64,000 nucleotides of DNA from Maritimibacter sp. DP1N21-5 (GTDB taxonomy: Bacteria; Pseudomonadota; Alphaproteobacteria; Rhodobacterales; Rhodobacteraceae). This document shows positions 1-8,930 of the stretch, piece after piece; within the stretch, counting starts at the first letter, position 1; each line of letters opens with the position of its first letter. The position numbers and the translations under genes are program-made. The notes under the pieces are model-generated. The model was not told the DNA's origin and did not search any database. It saw only the letters and a list, made by a program, of their open reading frames with translations. The stretch lies in the NCBI RefSeq assembly GCF_019218295.1, contig NZ_JAHUZF010000006.1:1116001-1180000 (forward strand), written 5' to 3'.

Positions 1-614
1 TGAAGCTGGCGGATGAAAGGTGAAAGATTGGGCTGCTGAACGAGCCGCAGACGTTCGCCGCTGACGATGGTCTTGAGCTTCTCGAAGGTGGTTTCGAGAT
101 CGTCGTTGACGAGGACGTAATCGTAGCCGTCCCAGTGGGAAATTTCGTCCCAGCTTTTCTTCATGCGGTCCCGGATCACCTCGGGCGCGTCCTGGCCGCG
201 TTCGACGAGCCGGCGGCGCAATTCCTTTATCGACGGCGGCAGGATGAAGATCGACAGCACGTGGTCGCGCAGCGCCGAGTGTTTGACCTGAACCGCGCCC
301 TGCCAGTCGATGTCGAAAAGCACGTCATGCCCGGCCTCGATCGCCGCGCGGACGGGGCCTTCGGGCGAGCCGTAGAAGTTGCCGAACACATGGGCGTGCT
401 CGAGCATCTTGCCGTTCTTCACCATGTCGCGGAACGCGGCTTCGTCCATGAAATGGTAATGGGTTCCGTCGATTTCCCCCTCGCGCGGCTTGCGCGTGGT
501 GGCGGAGACCGAGAAGGTCAGCGACGGGTCCCAGCCCATGAGCTTCTTCGCCAGCGTGGACTTCCCCGCGCCCGAAGGCGACGAAAGAATGATCAGAAGG
601 CCGCGTCGGGTCAT
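1..614 (-). CDS. gmk: Guanylate kinase, 3' end cut by window edge
   Basis: The visible part starts [20 protein letters not shown], giving a P-loop (GAGKST) near the N-terminus. It continues with the GMP-binding region ([20 protein letters not shown]) and a FGNFYGSP stretch typical of guanylate kinase. The enzyme phosphorylates GMP to GDP with ATP in the cytoplasm and supplies the GTP/dGTP pool. About 204 of some 210 expected residues are present; the stop lies outside the window. The gene follows yicC on the same strand with a gap of about 10 bases, a common alphaproteobacterial pairing, so the two are probably co-transcribed. The start is the first ATG after the yicC stop and puts the P-loop at the usual distance from the N-terminus. 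Confidence 0.95.
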   Translation of the reverse strand, partial: MTRRGLLIILSSPSGAGKSTLAKKLMGWDPSLTFSVSATTRKPREGEIDGTHYHFMDEAAFRDMVKNGKMLEHAHVFGNFYGSPEGPVRAAIEAGHDVLFDIDWQGAVQVKHSALRDHVLSIFILPPSIKELRRRLVERGQDAPEVIRDRMKKSWDEISHWDGYDYVLVNDDLETTFEKLKTIVSGERLRLVQQPNLSPFIRQL

Positions 615-624
615 GGTCGTCGCC

Positions 625-1515
625 TCACTCAATGTTCTGCACCTGCTCGCGCATCTGGTCGATGGTCGCCTTGAGGTCAAGACCGATCCGGGTCAATGCC
701 TGGAACCCGGCCTTGGAGCAAAGGGTGTTGGCCTCGCGGTTGAATTCCTGCATCAGGAAGTCGAGCTTGCGGCCCGAGGGCTCCGGTGCGGCGAGGAGGC
801 TGCGCGCCTGCGCCACATGGGCGGTCAGGCGGTCGAGTTCCTCGCGCACGTCGGATTTCACCGCGATGAGCGCGAGTTCCTGTGCGACCCTGTCGGGGTC
901 CGCAACCTCGGTGTTCTCCATCACGCGGGCAAGCGCCGTGCGCAGGGTCTCGGCCTGCTGGTCCCGCCGTGCGTCCGCTTCGGTCACGGCTTCGGCGACG
1001 AGAGTTTCGAGCGCGGCGAGCTGCCCCTCGATGATTCTCGCCAGCTCGGCGCCCTCATGGGCGCGCATACGGTCGAAATCCGCCACAAGCCCGGGAAGCT
1101 CGGACGAGAGCCGGGCGAGAAGATCCGTCGTGTCGTCCTGCACCGGGGCCGCATCCAGAACGCCGCGCATGCCGGTCACCTGCACCGCAGTGGCGGGCGT
1201 CAGCGTCACGCCGCGCAGTTTTGCCGCGGCCTCGACCTCGGCCAAGAGGGAAAGTGCCTGATCGAGCGCGGCATCGTTGAGCCGGGCGCCGCCCTCCTCC
1301 ATGTCGCGGGTGATCTTCAGGGACACGCTGACGTTGCCACGTGCAATCCGTTCGGACACCGCTTTGCGGATCGCGGGTTCCAGCCCCTCGATCCAGTCCG
1401 GCACGCGCATCCGGATATCGAGCCCCCGGGCATTGACCGACCGCATGTCCCAGGTCCATGTCCATGGAGCCAGCGCGCCCTTGGCGGCCGCGAAACCGGT
1501 CATGCTCTTCGTCAT
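625..1515 (-). CDS. yicC: YicC/YloC family endoribonuclease
   Basis: The 296-residue protein begins [13 protein letters not shown], the family signature (M-x-SMTGF). It ends with the conserved DUF1732-type tail ([17 protein letters not shown]...[12 protein letters not shown]). Members of this family are stress-related proteins, and some have been shown to act as endoribonucleases. An upstream in-frame start would add 11 residues, but the family start fits the second methionine. The gene sits just upstream of gmk on the same strand. It is divergent from the PAS gene, leaving about 156 bases for both promoters. Confidence 0.92.
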   Translation of the reverse strand: MTKSMTGFAAAKGALAPWTWTWDMRSVNARGLDIRMRVPDWIEGLEPAIRKAVSERIARGNVSVSLKITRDMEEGGARLNDAALDQALSLLAEVEAAAKLRGVTLTPATAVQVTGMRGVLDAAPVQDDTTDLLARLSSELPGLVADFDRMRAHEGAELARIIEGQLAALETLVAEAVTEADARRDQQAETLRTALARVMENTEVADPDRVAQELALIAVKSDVREELDRLTAHVAQARSLLAAPEPSGRKLDFLMQEFNREANTLCSKAGFQALTRIGLDLKATIDQMREQVQNIE

Positions 1516-1671
1516 ACGCGTTAACCCCTCTTTTAGATATTGCCCCAATTCAGGCCGAAATGTGGCAGATTAAGGCATCGGTAAGGAACGCCGACAACTC
1601 GTTAACACCCGACCCATCCCGGAGCAACGCGAAGGGTGCGGCGCAATCGGCGACGACGGAGGACCAGAGGG

Positions 1672-2337
1672 ATGAAGATCGAGATCACCGACGCATCGAA
1701 CGTCATCCCGCTTGCCGAGCGTCGCACCGAGGCACAATTCCCCTCGATCAGGCGGATCGAAAGCTATTGGGAGGGCCTGCGCGACGGACGCATGATGCCC
1801 GCCCGGGCCGAAATCGACCCGCGCGGCATCGCGGATGTGCTCGAGTTTGCCTTCGTGCTCGAAAAGGTCGCGCCGGGCATTGCCCGGATCCGGCTGGCTG
1901 GCATGCATCTGAACGACCTCATGGGCATGGAGGTGCGCGGCATGCCGATCACGGCGATGTTCCTGCCGGAAGCGCGCCGCGGGTTGCAGCATGTGCTGGA
2001 ATCGGTGCTCGAAAGCCCGGCGGCGGCGGCCCTGCGGCTGGAGAGCGACAGCGGCTTCACCCGACCGCGGCTCGACGCGCAGATGATCTTGTTGCCGATA
2101 AAGGACGAACAGGGGCGCCCGACCCGTATCCTTGGGGCCTTGCAGGCCAAGGGGACCATCGGGCGCGGGCCGCGACGCTTCAGGGTCCTGTCGCAGACGG
2201 TGACGCCTGTTTCGGGGTGCGAAGAGCGCGACGACCGTCCGGGAGACCCGCGCCCCGTGTCGCAGATTCAGCCAAGCGCGACGTCGGAACGCAAGCCGCA
2301 TGTCCTGCGACTGGTTCATGACGCGGACGGGCTTTGA
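1672..2337 (+). CDS. PAS domain-containing protein (PF07310-like)
   Basis: The 221-residue soluble protein starts MKIEITDASNVIPLAERR and is preceded by a GAGG-type ribosome binding site (gaccagaggg). Residues of about 20-170 resemble the alphaproteobacterial single-PAS family PF07310. Supporting stretches are IESYWEGLRDGRMMPARAEI, a conserved opening, and LLPIKDEQGRPTRILGALQ, which looks like the last PAS strands. The C-terminal 50 residues are polar and probably disordered. No kinase, cyclase or DNA-binding domain is attached, so it is a stand-alone sensor-like protein of unknown partner. I did not use a longer reading from an Arg-rich upstream methionine because it lacks a ribosome binding site. 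It converges with the DAHP synthase gene at a shared hairpin. Confidence 0.8.
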   Translation: MKIEITDASNVIPLAERRTEAQFPSIRRIESYWEGLRDGRMMPARAEIDPRGIADVLEFAFVLEKVAPGIARIRLAGMHLNDLMGMEVRGMPITAMFLPEARRGLQHVLESVLESPAAAALRLESDSGFTRPRLDAQMILLPIKDEQGRPTRILGALQAKGTIGRGPRRFRVLSQTVTPVSGCEERDDRPGDPRPVSQIQPSATSERKPHVLRLVHDADGL

Positions 2338-2363
2338 CTTCATCGCACGCCATGTCCGAAACA

Positions 2364-2393
2364 AAAGACCCCGGCGTCGCCGCCGGGGTCTTT
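2364..2393. terminator. Bidirectional terminator hairpin
   Basis: A perfect 13-bp stem (aaagaccccggcg / cgccggggtcttt) with a TCGC loop lies between the convergent PAS and DAHP synthase genes. The ends of the stem give A and T tracts on the two strands, so it can work in both directions. Confidence 0.9.
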
Positions 2394-2418
2394 CGAATCT
2401 GGCAGGTCCGACGCTGTC

Positions 2419-3789
2419 TCAGGCCGTCGCCGCGTCCACCTTGGGCGATTTGCGGTTCGCCAGTTCCTCGGCCACCAAGAACGCGAGTTCCAGTGCCTGA
2501 GAGGCGTTGAGCCGGGGGTCGCAGGCGGTGTGGTAGCGGTCGGACAGATCCTCGTCCGTCACGGCGCGCACGCCGCCGGTGCATTCGGTAACGTCCTGAC
2601 CGGTCATCTCGAAATGCACGCCGCCGGGGACCGTGCCCATGTCGTTATGGACGGCGAAGAACTCCTGCACTTCGGAGAGCACCTGGTTGAACGGCCGGGT
2701 CTTGTAACCGGTGGCCGACTTGATGGTGTTGCCGTGCATCGGGTCGCAGGACCACAGGACCTTGGCGCCCTCGGATTTTACCGTCTCGACCAGACGCGGC
2801 AGGTGATCAGCCACCTTGCCCGCCCCGAAACGCGCGATGAGCGTGAGCCGCCCCTCTTCGTTCGTCGGGTTCAGCTTGCCCATCAGGACCTTGAGGTCTT
2901 CAGGCGTCGTGGTCGGCCCGCACTTGAGACCGATCGGGTTCAGAACCCCGCGGCAGTATTCCACATGCGCACCGTCGGGCTGACGCGTGCGGTCGCCGAT
3001 CCAGATCATGTGGCCCGAGCCGGCGACGGTCTTGCCGGTCGTCGAATCGACGCGGGTCAGCGCCTCTTCGTACTCGAGCAGGAGCGCCTCGTGCGACGTA
3101 TAGAAATCGACGGTGGACAATTCGTGGTTCGCCTCTGACGTCAGGCCCGCCGCGGCCATGAAGTCGAGCGCATCCTGGATACGGCTGGCCATATCCCGAT
3201 ACTTCTCGGCCTCGTCACTTTCGGTGAACCCCAATGTCCAGGAATGGACATGGTGAATGTCCGCGAAACCGCCGGTCGAAAAGGCGCGCAGCAGGTTGAG
3301 CGAGGCCGCCGACTGCGTATAGGCCATGAGCATCTTCTGCGGGTTCGGGATGCGGGCATCCGCCGTGAAGTCGAGCTCGTTGATGATGTCGCCCCGGTAG
3401 CTGGGGAGTTCGACGCCATCAACCGTTTCCGTCGGTGCGGAGCGCGGCTTGGCGAATTGCCCGGCCATGCGCCCGACCTTCACCACCGGAACCTTTGCCC
3501 CGTAGGTGAGCACCATCGCCATCTGCAACATCACCTTGAAGGTGTCGCGGATGTTGTCGGCCGAGAACTCGGCAAAGCTTTCGGCGCAGTCACCGCCCTG
3601 CAGGAGGAACGCCTCGCCACGCGACGCGGCCCCGAGGGATTTCTTGAGCTTGCGGGCCTCACCGGCAAAGACGAGCGGCGGATACTTGGCAAGCTGCGCC
3701 TCGACCTGAGCGAGCGCGGCCGCGTCGGTATAGTCGGGCATCTGCACCCGGGGCTTCTTGCGCCATGCAGATTTGGTCCAGTCCGTCAT
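2419..3789 (-). CDS. aroG: Class II 3-deoxy-7-phosphoheptulonate (DAHP) synthase
   Basis: The 456-residue protein has the plant/actinobacterial-type (class II) DAHP synthase motifs: [33 protein letters not shown] and the C-terminal [18 protein letters not shown]. It condenses phosphoenolpyruvate and erythrose 4-phosphate, the first step of the shikimate pathway. The start [18 protein letters not shown] matches the family; an upstream methionine would add only five residues. It is transcribed alone, divergent from the GlxA-type regulator, and ends at a bidirectional hairpin. The cysteine of QGGDC is the expected metal ligand. Confidence 0.96.
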   Translation of the reverse strand: MTDWTKSAWRKKPRVQMPDYTDAAALAQVEAQLAKYPPLVFAGEARKLKKSLGAASRGEAFLLQGGDCAESFAEFSADNIRDTFKVMLQMAMVLTYGAKVPVVKVGRMAGQFAKPRSAPTETVDGVELPSYRGDIINELDFTADARIPNPQKMLMAYTQSAASLNLLRAFSTGGFADIHHVHSWTLGFTESDEAEKYRDMASRIQDALDFMAAAGLTSEANHELSTVDFYTSHEALLLEYEEALTRVDSTTGKTVAGSGHMIWIGDRTRQPDGAHVEYCRGVLNPIGLKCGPTTTPEDLKVLMGKLNPTNEEGRLTLIARFGAGKVADHLPRLVETVKSEGAKVLWSCDPMHGNTIKSATGYKTRPFNQVLSEVQEFFAVHNDMGTVPGGVHFEMTGQDVTECTGGVRAVTDEDLSDRYHTACDPRLNASQALELAFLVAEELANRKSPKVDAATA

Positions 3790-3990
3790 TGTCGTCTCCA
3801 TCACTTCGAATGTCGGAAGGGGCCGCGCGTCATGCGTCTGTTAGCGGCAACAATCCCTCCGAAACATGGGCGGTATAGCCTTGTGCGCCCCCTATGGCAA
3901 AACAAACTTGGACGATTGGAGCCGCTTGGCCCGCTCTTGCGCAGGGACGGGAAAAGTGGTCCTGTCTTGGCCGCAGCACAGGGACAGCCG

Positions 3991-5043
3991 ATGCCACCTC
4001 TCAAGCCCGCCCCAAACCCCGGACCGGACGCTGTCCGCCGCTTTGTCTTCGTCCTGATGAAGAACTTCACGCTCCTGAGTTTCGCGGGCGCGGTCGATGC
4101 GTTGCGGCTCGCCAACCGGCAGTTGGGATATCGCGCCTACGACTGGCGCGTGGTGGGCGAAGGCGGCGTGGCGACGCGGTGTTCGGCGGGCACCGTGGTG
4201 AACCTCGACGGCGATCTGGATGAACTACGCCATGACGACACCGTGATCCTCTGCGGGGGCATAGACGTGGGCACCGCCACGACCCAGAAGCTCGTGTCCT
4301 GGCTCCGGCGCGAAACCCGGCGAGGGGTGCGCGTGGGCGCGCTCTGCACCGCGACCCATGCGCTGGCCAAGGCCGGGCTCCTGGACGGCAAACGCGCGAC
4401 GATCCACTGGGAAAACCACGACGCCTTTCTCGAGGATTTCCCGGATGTCGACCTCGCCAAGTCGATCTTCGTGATCGACGGCAAGACGATGACCACGGCG
4501 GGGGGCACCTCGTCCATCGACCTGATGCTGGCGATCATCGCGCGCGATCACGGCCAGGACGTGGCGAATTCGGTCGCCGACCAGCAGATCTATACCTCGA
4601 TCCGCACTGACCGCGACAACCAGCGGCTCTCGGTCCCGACAAGGATCGGCGTGCGGCACCCCAAGCTCGCGACGGTGATCCAGCGGATGGAAACGACCAT
4701 CGAGGAACCAGTGTCGCCCTCGCTCCTAGCCGAGGAGGTCGGGTTGTCCACACGGCAGTTGGAGCGGCTGTTCCGGCGGTATCTGAACCGTTCGCCCAAG
4801 CGATACTACATGGAGCTGCGGCTTGCGCGGGCGCGCAATCTTCTGATGCAGACCGAGATGAACGTGATCAACGTGGCGCTGGCCTGTGGCTTCACCAGCC
4901 CCTCGCATTTCTCGAAATGCTACCGGGCGCAATATGGCACGACACCCTACCGCGAACGCGGGAGCCACGAGGCCGCCGAGGGCGACCCTGACGACGGGAC
5001 CGCCGCCCACCTGCCGATGGACGACGATCTCGACGACTTCTGA
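3991..5043 (+). CDS. GlxA family transcriptional regulator (DJ-1/PfpI + AraC HTH)
   Basis: The 350-residue protein has an N-terminal DJ-1/PfpI-like domain (about 20-200) with the nucleophile-elbow-like GALCTATHALAKAGLL. A C-terminal AraC-type double helix-turn-helix follows (about 240-335: LSTRQLERLFRRYL, ACGFTSPSHFSKCYRAQYG). Such proteins bind small ligands through the amidase-like domain and activate nearby or distant operons, for example for glycine betaine or carnitine use. The ligand cannot be told here. The ATG follows an AGGGA site by about 7 bases. An internal ATG at 4057 would remove the first strand of the DJ-1 fold. It converges on the sugar dehydrogenase gene with only 6 bases between stops. 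Confidence 0.9.
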   Translation: MPPLKPAPNPGPDAVRRFVFVLMKNFTLLSFAGAVDALRLANRQLGYRAYDWRVVGEGGVATRCSAGTVVNLDGDLDELRHDDTVILCGGIDVGTATTQKLVSWLRRETRRGVRVGALCTATHALAKAGLLDGKRATIHWENHDAFLEDFPDVDLAKSIFVIDGKTMTTAGGTSSIDLMLAIIARDHGQDVANSVADQQIYTSIRTDRDNQRLSVPTRIGVRHPKLATVIQRMETTIEEPVSPSLLAEEVGLSTRQLERLFRRYLNRSPKRYYMELRLARARNLLMQTEMNVINVALACGFTSPSHFSKCYRAQYGTTPYRERGSHEAAEGDPDDGTAAHLPMDDDLDDF

Positions 5044-5049
5044 GGCTGG

Positions 5050-6180
5050 TCATTCAGTCGGCGTCATCCGGTAGGCCGCGCCATTTCCGACCGAAAGGAA
5101 CCAGACCGACCCGTCGGGCGCTTCAGCGACATCGCGCACGCGCAGGGTCTCATCGCTTTCGATCTGAACTTCGGACCAATCCGACGGATCGAGAACGGCG
5201 ATATAGTTGAACTTGAGCGACCCGACGAGCGCGTGCCCTTCCCAGTCGGGAAACGCCGTGCCCGAGTGAAACGCCATACCGGAGGGCGCGATCGAGGGGT
5301 CCCAGTAATGCGCGGGCTGGGCCATGCCCTCTTTCGTCTGGCCCTCGCCGATCGGGGTCCCGTTGTAGTTCTGGCCGTAGGAGATCACCGGCCAGCCGAA
5401 ATTCACGCCGGGCTCGACAAGGTTCACCTCGTCTCCGCCCTGCGCGCCATGTTCGACGACCCAGAAGCGGCCTTCGGCGTCGATGTCGGCACCCTGCGCG
5501 TTGCGGTGACCGTAGGACCAGATTTCGGGCTGTGCGCCCTCCTGCCCCACAAATGGATTGTCCTCGGGCACGCTGCCATCGCGGTTCAGGCGAATGGTGG
5601 TCCCGTTGTGCACCGTCAGATCCTGAGCAAGATCGCGGTTTCCACGTTCGCCGATGGTGACGAAAAGGTGCGCGTCGGGCCCTTCGACAACGCGCGAGCC
5701 GAAGTGCTGGCCCCGGCTGCCGCCCGGCGTCATCACGAAAAGGTCGGCCAGTCCTTCGAGCGCGGTGCCGTTGTCGGAAAGCCGCGCGGAGGCGAGCGCG
5801 GTGCCGGCCTCGCCACCGTCCTGCGGTTTTGAATAGGTCAGAAACACTTCGCGCGTTTCGGCGAAGTCGGCCGGCACCATCACGTCGAGCAGTCCACCCT
5901 GCCCTTCGGCCCAGACTTCCGGCACGCCGGTCACCTCGACCGTCGGGCCGTCAACCGTTGCATGCAGGAGGCGGCCGTCGCGCTCGGTGATCAACTGGCT
6001 GCCATCGGGGAGAAAGGCGATTCCCCAGGGTTCGGTCAGTCCGCCGACCATTTCTGTGATCTCGACGGGGCCGTCGTCGGTCTCGACAACGGCTGCGGTT
6101 GCAAAAACGGGTGCGATCACAACTGCGGAAAGCAGAGCGCAGCCGCGAACGAAGCGGGGGGCGAGGACAGATCGTTTCAT
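5050..6180 (-). CDS. Periplasmic PQQ-dependent sugar dehydrogenase-like protein (Asd/YliI family)
   Basis: The 376-residue protein has a signal peptide (MKRSVLAPRFVRG, hydrophobic core, likely cut near ATA-A). A six-bladed beta-propeller of the glucose/sorbosone dehydrogenase family (PF07995) follows. Typical motifs are PWGIAFLPDGSQLITERDGR, SYGHRNAQG and WVVEHGAQGGDEVN. The fold is that of soluble aldose sugar dehydrogenase, which oxidises sugars with PQQ in the periplasm. PQQ ligands were not checked residue by residue. I chose the methionine that opens a good signal peptide; the frame stays open 29 codons further upstream without export logic. The gene appears to be monocistronic. Confidence 0.88.
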   Translation of the reverse strand: MKRSVLAPRFVRGCALLSAVVIAPVFATAAVVETDDGPVEITEMVGGLTEPWGIAFLPDGSQLITERDGRLLHATVDGPTVEVTGVPEVWAEGQGGLLDVMVPADFAETREVFLTYSKPQDGGEAGTALASARLSDNGTALEGLADLFVMTPGGSRGQHFGSRVVEGPDAHLFVTIGERGNRDLAQDLTVHNGTTIRLNRDGSVPEDNPFVGQEGAQPEIWSYGHRNAQGADIDAEGRFWVVEHGAQGGDEVNLVEPGVNFGWPVISYGQNYNGTPIGEGQTKEGMAQPAHYWDPSIAPSGMAFHSGTAFPDWEGHALVGSLKFNYIAVLDPSDWSEVQIESDETLRVRDVAEAPDGSVWFLSVGNGAAYRMTPTE

Positions 6181-6379
6181 GGGACGACAATGGGTGGCCC
6201 GAATGCGACCACCAAGGGCACAAACGCGAACGTGACCGAAGGTCAACGTCACGTCATCGGCTCGCAAGAAACGTCAGACGCACATGACGCACGGTTAGCG
6301 GCAACAGAGGCCCCCTTTTCATTCCCGATTTCAACGTTAGTGTATCGGGCAGGACATTGATCCAACTGGGAGAAAAATC

Positions 6380-7576
6380 ATGAAAAAACTGCTTCTCGCG
6401 ACGGCTGTCGGCGCGCTTGCCTCAGGTGCCGCTTTTGCCGAGAGCCACGGATCGGCTGCCAAGATCGGGATTATCCTCGGTTTCACAGGCCCCATCGAAT
6501 CCATCACGCCGAACATGGCGACCTCTGCCGAAATGGCGATCTCCGAGGTCAACGACTCGGGCAACTTCATGGACGGCATGATGATCGAAGCCGTGCGCGC
6601 GGACTCGACCTGTGTCGACGCTGCCGCCGCAACCGCGGCCGCCGAACGTCTGGTGACCACCGATGGCGTCGTCGGCATCATGGGCGCGGACTGCTCGGGC
6701 GTGACCGGCGCGATCCTGTCGAACGTCGCCGTGGCCAACGGCGTGCCCATGATTTCGCCCTCGGCCACCTCGCCCGCGCTGTCGGAAGCCGAAGACAACG
6801 GCCTCTTCTTCCGCACCGCCCCGTCTGACGCCCGTCAGGGTGAAGTCATGGCGCAGGTGCTTGCGGACAAGGGCGTGACCTCGGTCGCGGTGACCTACAC
6901 CAACAACGACTACGGCAAGGGCTTTGCCGATGCCTTCACTGCCGCTTTCGAAGCGACCGGTGGCTCGGTGACGGCAACGGTGCCGCATGAAGACGGCAAG
7001 GCCGACTATTCGGCGGAAGTGGGGTCGCTCGCCTCGGCTGGCGGCGATGCGCTCGTCGTGCTGGGCTATGCCGACCAGGGCGGCAAGGGCATGATCCAGG
7101 CCTCGCTCGACACCGGCGCCTTCGACACCTTCGTCATGGGCGACGGCATGTATTCCGACGCGCTTCTGGCCGACCTTGGCTCGGGTCTCGACGGGTCCTA
7201 CGGCACGCTGCCGGGCACCGAAGGCGAAGCAGCCGAGAAATTCGCGGCCCTCGCCGAAGCGGCTGGCTTCGATGCCTCGTCCTCCTATACCCGCGAAAGC
7301 TATGACGCCGCCGCGCTTCTCATCCTCGCCATGGCGAAGGGTGGCGAGGCGACCGGTGCCGCCATCGCCGCCAACGTGATGGACGTGGCCAATGCCCCGG
7401 GCGAGCCGATCATGCCGGGCGAGCTTGGCAAGGCGCTCGAACTGATCGCCGCCGGCACCGACATCGACTATGTCGGCGCGTCCAACGTGGAACTCGTGGG
7501 ACCGGGCGAAGCCGCTGGCACCTACCAGGAATACGAAGTGATGGACGGCGCCTACTCGACCGTCGGCTACCGCTGA
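6380..7576 (+). CDS. livK: ABC transporter substrate-binding protein, branched-chain amino acid/amide type
   Basis: The 398-residue periplasmic binding protein opens with a clear signal peptide (MKKLLLATAVGALASGAAFA-E). The type I binding fold follows, with IGIILGFTGPIESITPNMA as first strand and helix. VVGIMGADCSGVTGAILSNV and YTNNDYGKGFADAF are family-typical. It captures the ligand for the permease and ATPase genes downstream. The ligand could be a branched-chain or other amino acid, a short amide or urea; the sequence alone does not decide. A GGGAG ribosome site precedes the ATG. The hairpin after its stop probably keeps its mRNA more abundant than that of the rest of the operon. Confidence 0.9.
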   Translation: MKKLLLATAVGALASGAAFAESHGSAAKIGIILGFTGPIESITPNMATSAEMAISEVNDSGNFMDGMMIEAVRADSTCVDAAAATAAAERLVTTDGVVGIMGADCSGVTGAILSNVAVANGVPMISPSATSPALSEAEDNGLFFRTAPSDARQGEVMAQVLADKGVTSVAVTYTNNDYGKGFADAFTAAFEATGGSVTATVPHEDGKADYSAEVGSLASAGGDALVVLGYADQGGKGMIQASLDTGAFDTFVMGDGMYSDALLADLGSGLDGSYGTLPGTEGEAAEKFAALAEAAGFDASSSYTRESYDAAALLILAMAKGGEATGAAIAANVMDVANAPGEPIMPGELGKALELIAAGTDIDYVGASNVELVGPGEAAGTYQEYEVMDGAYSTVGYR

Positions 7577-7597
7577 TCGTGCCTGAGTGACGACATC

Positions 7598-7625
7598 GCA
7601 GCCCGGGGGTCCGCCTCCGGGCTGC
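7598..7625 (+). promoter_or_regulatory. Intercistronic hairpin between binding protein and ATPase
   Basis: A stem of 9 perfect pairs (gcagcccgg / ccgggctgc), extendable by three inner pairs including one G-T, closes on a TCCG loop. No T tract follows, so it is more likely an mRNA-stabilising or partial-termination element than a full terminator. Such elements are well known after binding-protein genes in transporter operons. Confidence 0.65.
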
Positions 7626-7650
7626 ACTTATATTCTTCGGGGGACATCGC

Positions 7651-8433
7651 TTGATTACGGTCGAGAACCTGCACAAGCATTTCGGCGGCTTCCACGCGGT
7701 CGACGGCGCCAGCCTCACCATCGAAAAAGGCTCGATCACCGGGCTGATCGGACCCAACGGCGCAGGCAAGACGACGCTCTTCAACGTGATCGCGGGCGTT
7801 CTACCACCCACGTCGGGTCGCGTGACGATGGACGGCGAGGACATCACTGGCCTTCCGCCCCATGTCCTCTTCCACAAGGGCCTGCTCCGGACCTTCCAGA
7901 TCGCCCATGAGTTCGGGTCGATGACCTGCCGCGAGAACCTTATGATGGTGCCGGGCGGGCAGTCGGGCGAGAACCTCTGGGACACGTGGTTCGGGCGCAA
8001 ACGCATCGCCAACGAGGAACGCGCACTCCGTGCCAAGGCCGACGAAGTGCTCGAGTTCCTGACGATCTCCCATATCGCCGACCTGCGCGCGGGCCAGATT
8101 TCCGGCGGCCAGAAGAAACTTCTGGAGCTTGGCCGCACGATGATGGTCGACGCCAAGATCGTCTTTCTGGACGAGGTCGGTGCAGGCGTGAACCGGACGC
8201 TTCTCTATACCATCGCCGACGCCATCAAACGGCTCAACACCGAACGCGGCTATACCTTCGTCGTGATCGAGCACGACATGGATTTCATCGAGAAGCTCTG
8301 CAATCCGGTCATCTGCATGGCCGAGGGCAAGAAACTGGCCGAGGGCACGCTGGCCGAGATCAAGGCCAATGAACATGTGATCGAGGCTTATCTGGGCACC
8401 GGGCTCAAGAACAAGGACCAGGTGGGCGCATGA
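7651..8433 (+). CDS. livG: ABC transporter ATP-binding protein (LivG-like)
   Basis: The 260-residue cytoplasmic ATPase has Walker A GPNGAGKT, signature SGGQKK, Walker B IVFLDE and H-loop VIEHD. The first strand is ITVENLHKHFGGFHAVDGA. The C-terminal tail after GTLAEIKANEHVIEAYLG is typical of LivG. Translation begins at TTG, with GGGGGA about 7 bases upstream; no better start exists before the first strand. The D-loop region reads LDEVGAGVN, where the family normally has LDEP; the catalytic Glu is kept. Its stop overlaps the next ATG by four bases (ATGA), so the genes are translationally coupled. Confidence 0.93.
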   Translation: MITVENLHKHFGGFHAVDGASLTIEKGSITGLIGPNGAGKTTLFNVIAGVLPPTSGRVTMDGEDITGLPPHVLFHKGLLRTFQIAHEFGSMTCRENLMMVPGGQSGENLWDTWFGRKRIANEERALRAKADEVLEFLTISHIADLRAGQISGGQKKLLELGRTMMVDAKIVFLDEVGAGVNRTLLYTIADAIKRLNTERGYTFVVIEHDMDFIEKLCNPVICMAEGKKLAEGTLAEIKANEHVIEAYLGTGLKNKDQVGA

Positions 8434-8930
8434 GGGGGTTCGCACTGGCCACCACCCTGCTCGCTTTCGCGGTGCCCGCTCTGGCACAGGCCGCCGCCTG
8501 CCGCGCGGTGACCGAGGGGGTGGATTTCTGTGCCGAAGGGACGCCCTTCGCGGGGGTCGAGCCGGTGGTGAACACCGACAGCGAACAGGAGGTCTTCACC
8601 TCCCGCTCCGGCATCACGCTGACCTTCGACAGGCTGCCGGTCTTTGCGCTGTCGCGCTGGGACGGCACCGACGCCGGCGCGAAGTCCATCGCCAATACGC
8701 TGGTCGGCGGCTTTGTGGGACAGTTTCCGCCGGTCGAGCACCCGGAAGACCGGGTCGCGGCGAGCGTGGATTACGCCATCATGACGAAACTTCAGGCGCT
8801 GGTCACCGTGACCGAAGTCGGCGAGGAGGTCGTCGTGATCCAGACCACCGAAGCCACCGAGGGGCTCACCGAGGCCCATCTCGATGCACATGCCGCCGTT
8901 CTGGCCGCAACCAAGGAAGACACCCCATGA
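8430..8930 (+). CDS. Small exported protein of unknown function inside transporter operon
   Basis: The 166-residue protein has a signal peptide (MRGFALATTLLAFAVPALAQA). The mature part contains two cysteines close to its N-terminus (AACRAVTEGVDFCAEG), which may form a disulfide. It is predicted to be a periplasmic alpha/beta protein. I do not recognise a named family. It overlaps the ATPase gene before it by ATGA and overlaps the second ATPase gene after it in the same way, so it is made as part of the transporter operon. A role near the binding protein or permease is inference from position only. Confidence 0.8.
   Translation: MRGFALATTLLAFAVPALAQAAACRAVTEGVDFCAEGTPFAGVEPVVNTDSEQEVFTSRSGITLTFDRLPVFALSRWDGTDAGAKSIANTLVGGFVGQFPPVEHPEDRVAASVDYAIMTKLQALVTVTEVGEEVVVIQTTEATEGLTEAHLDAHAAVLAATKEDTP

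Noticed and set aside
3244..3990. Long upstream extension of the GlxA-type regulator frame
   Set aside because: This part is antisense to the DAHP synthase gene and has no family match; the regulator starts at 3991 with a ribosome site.
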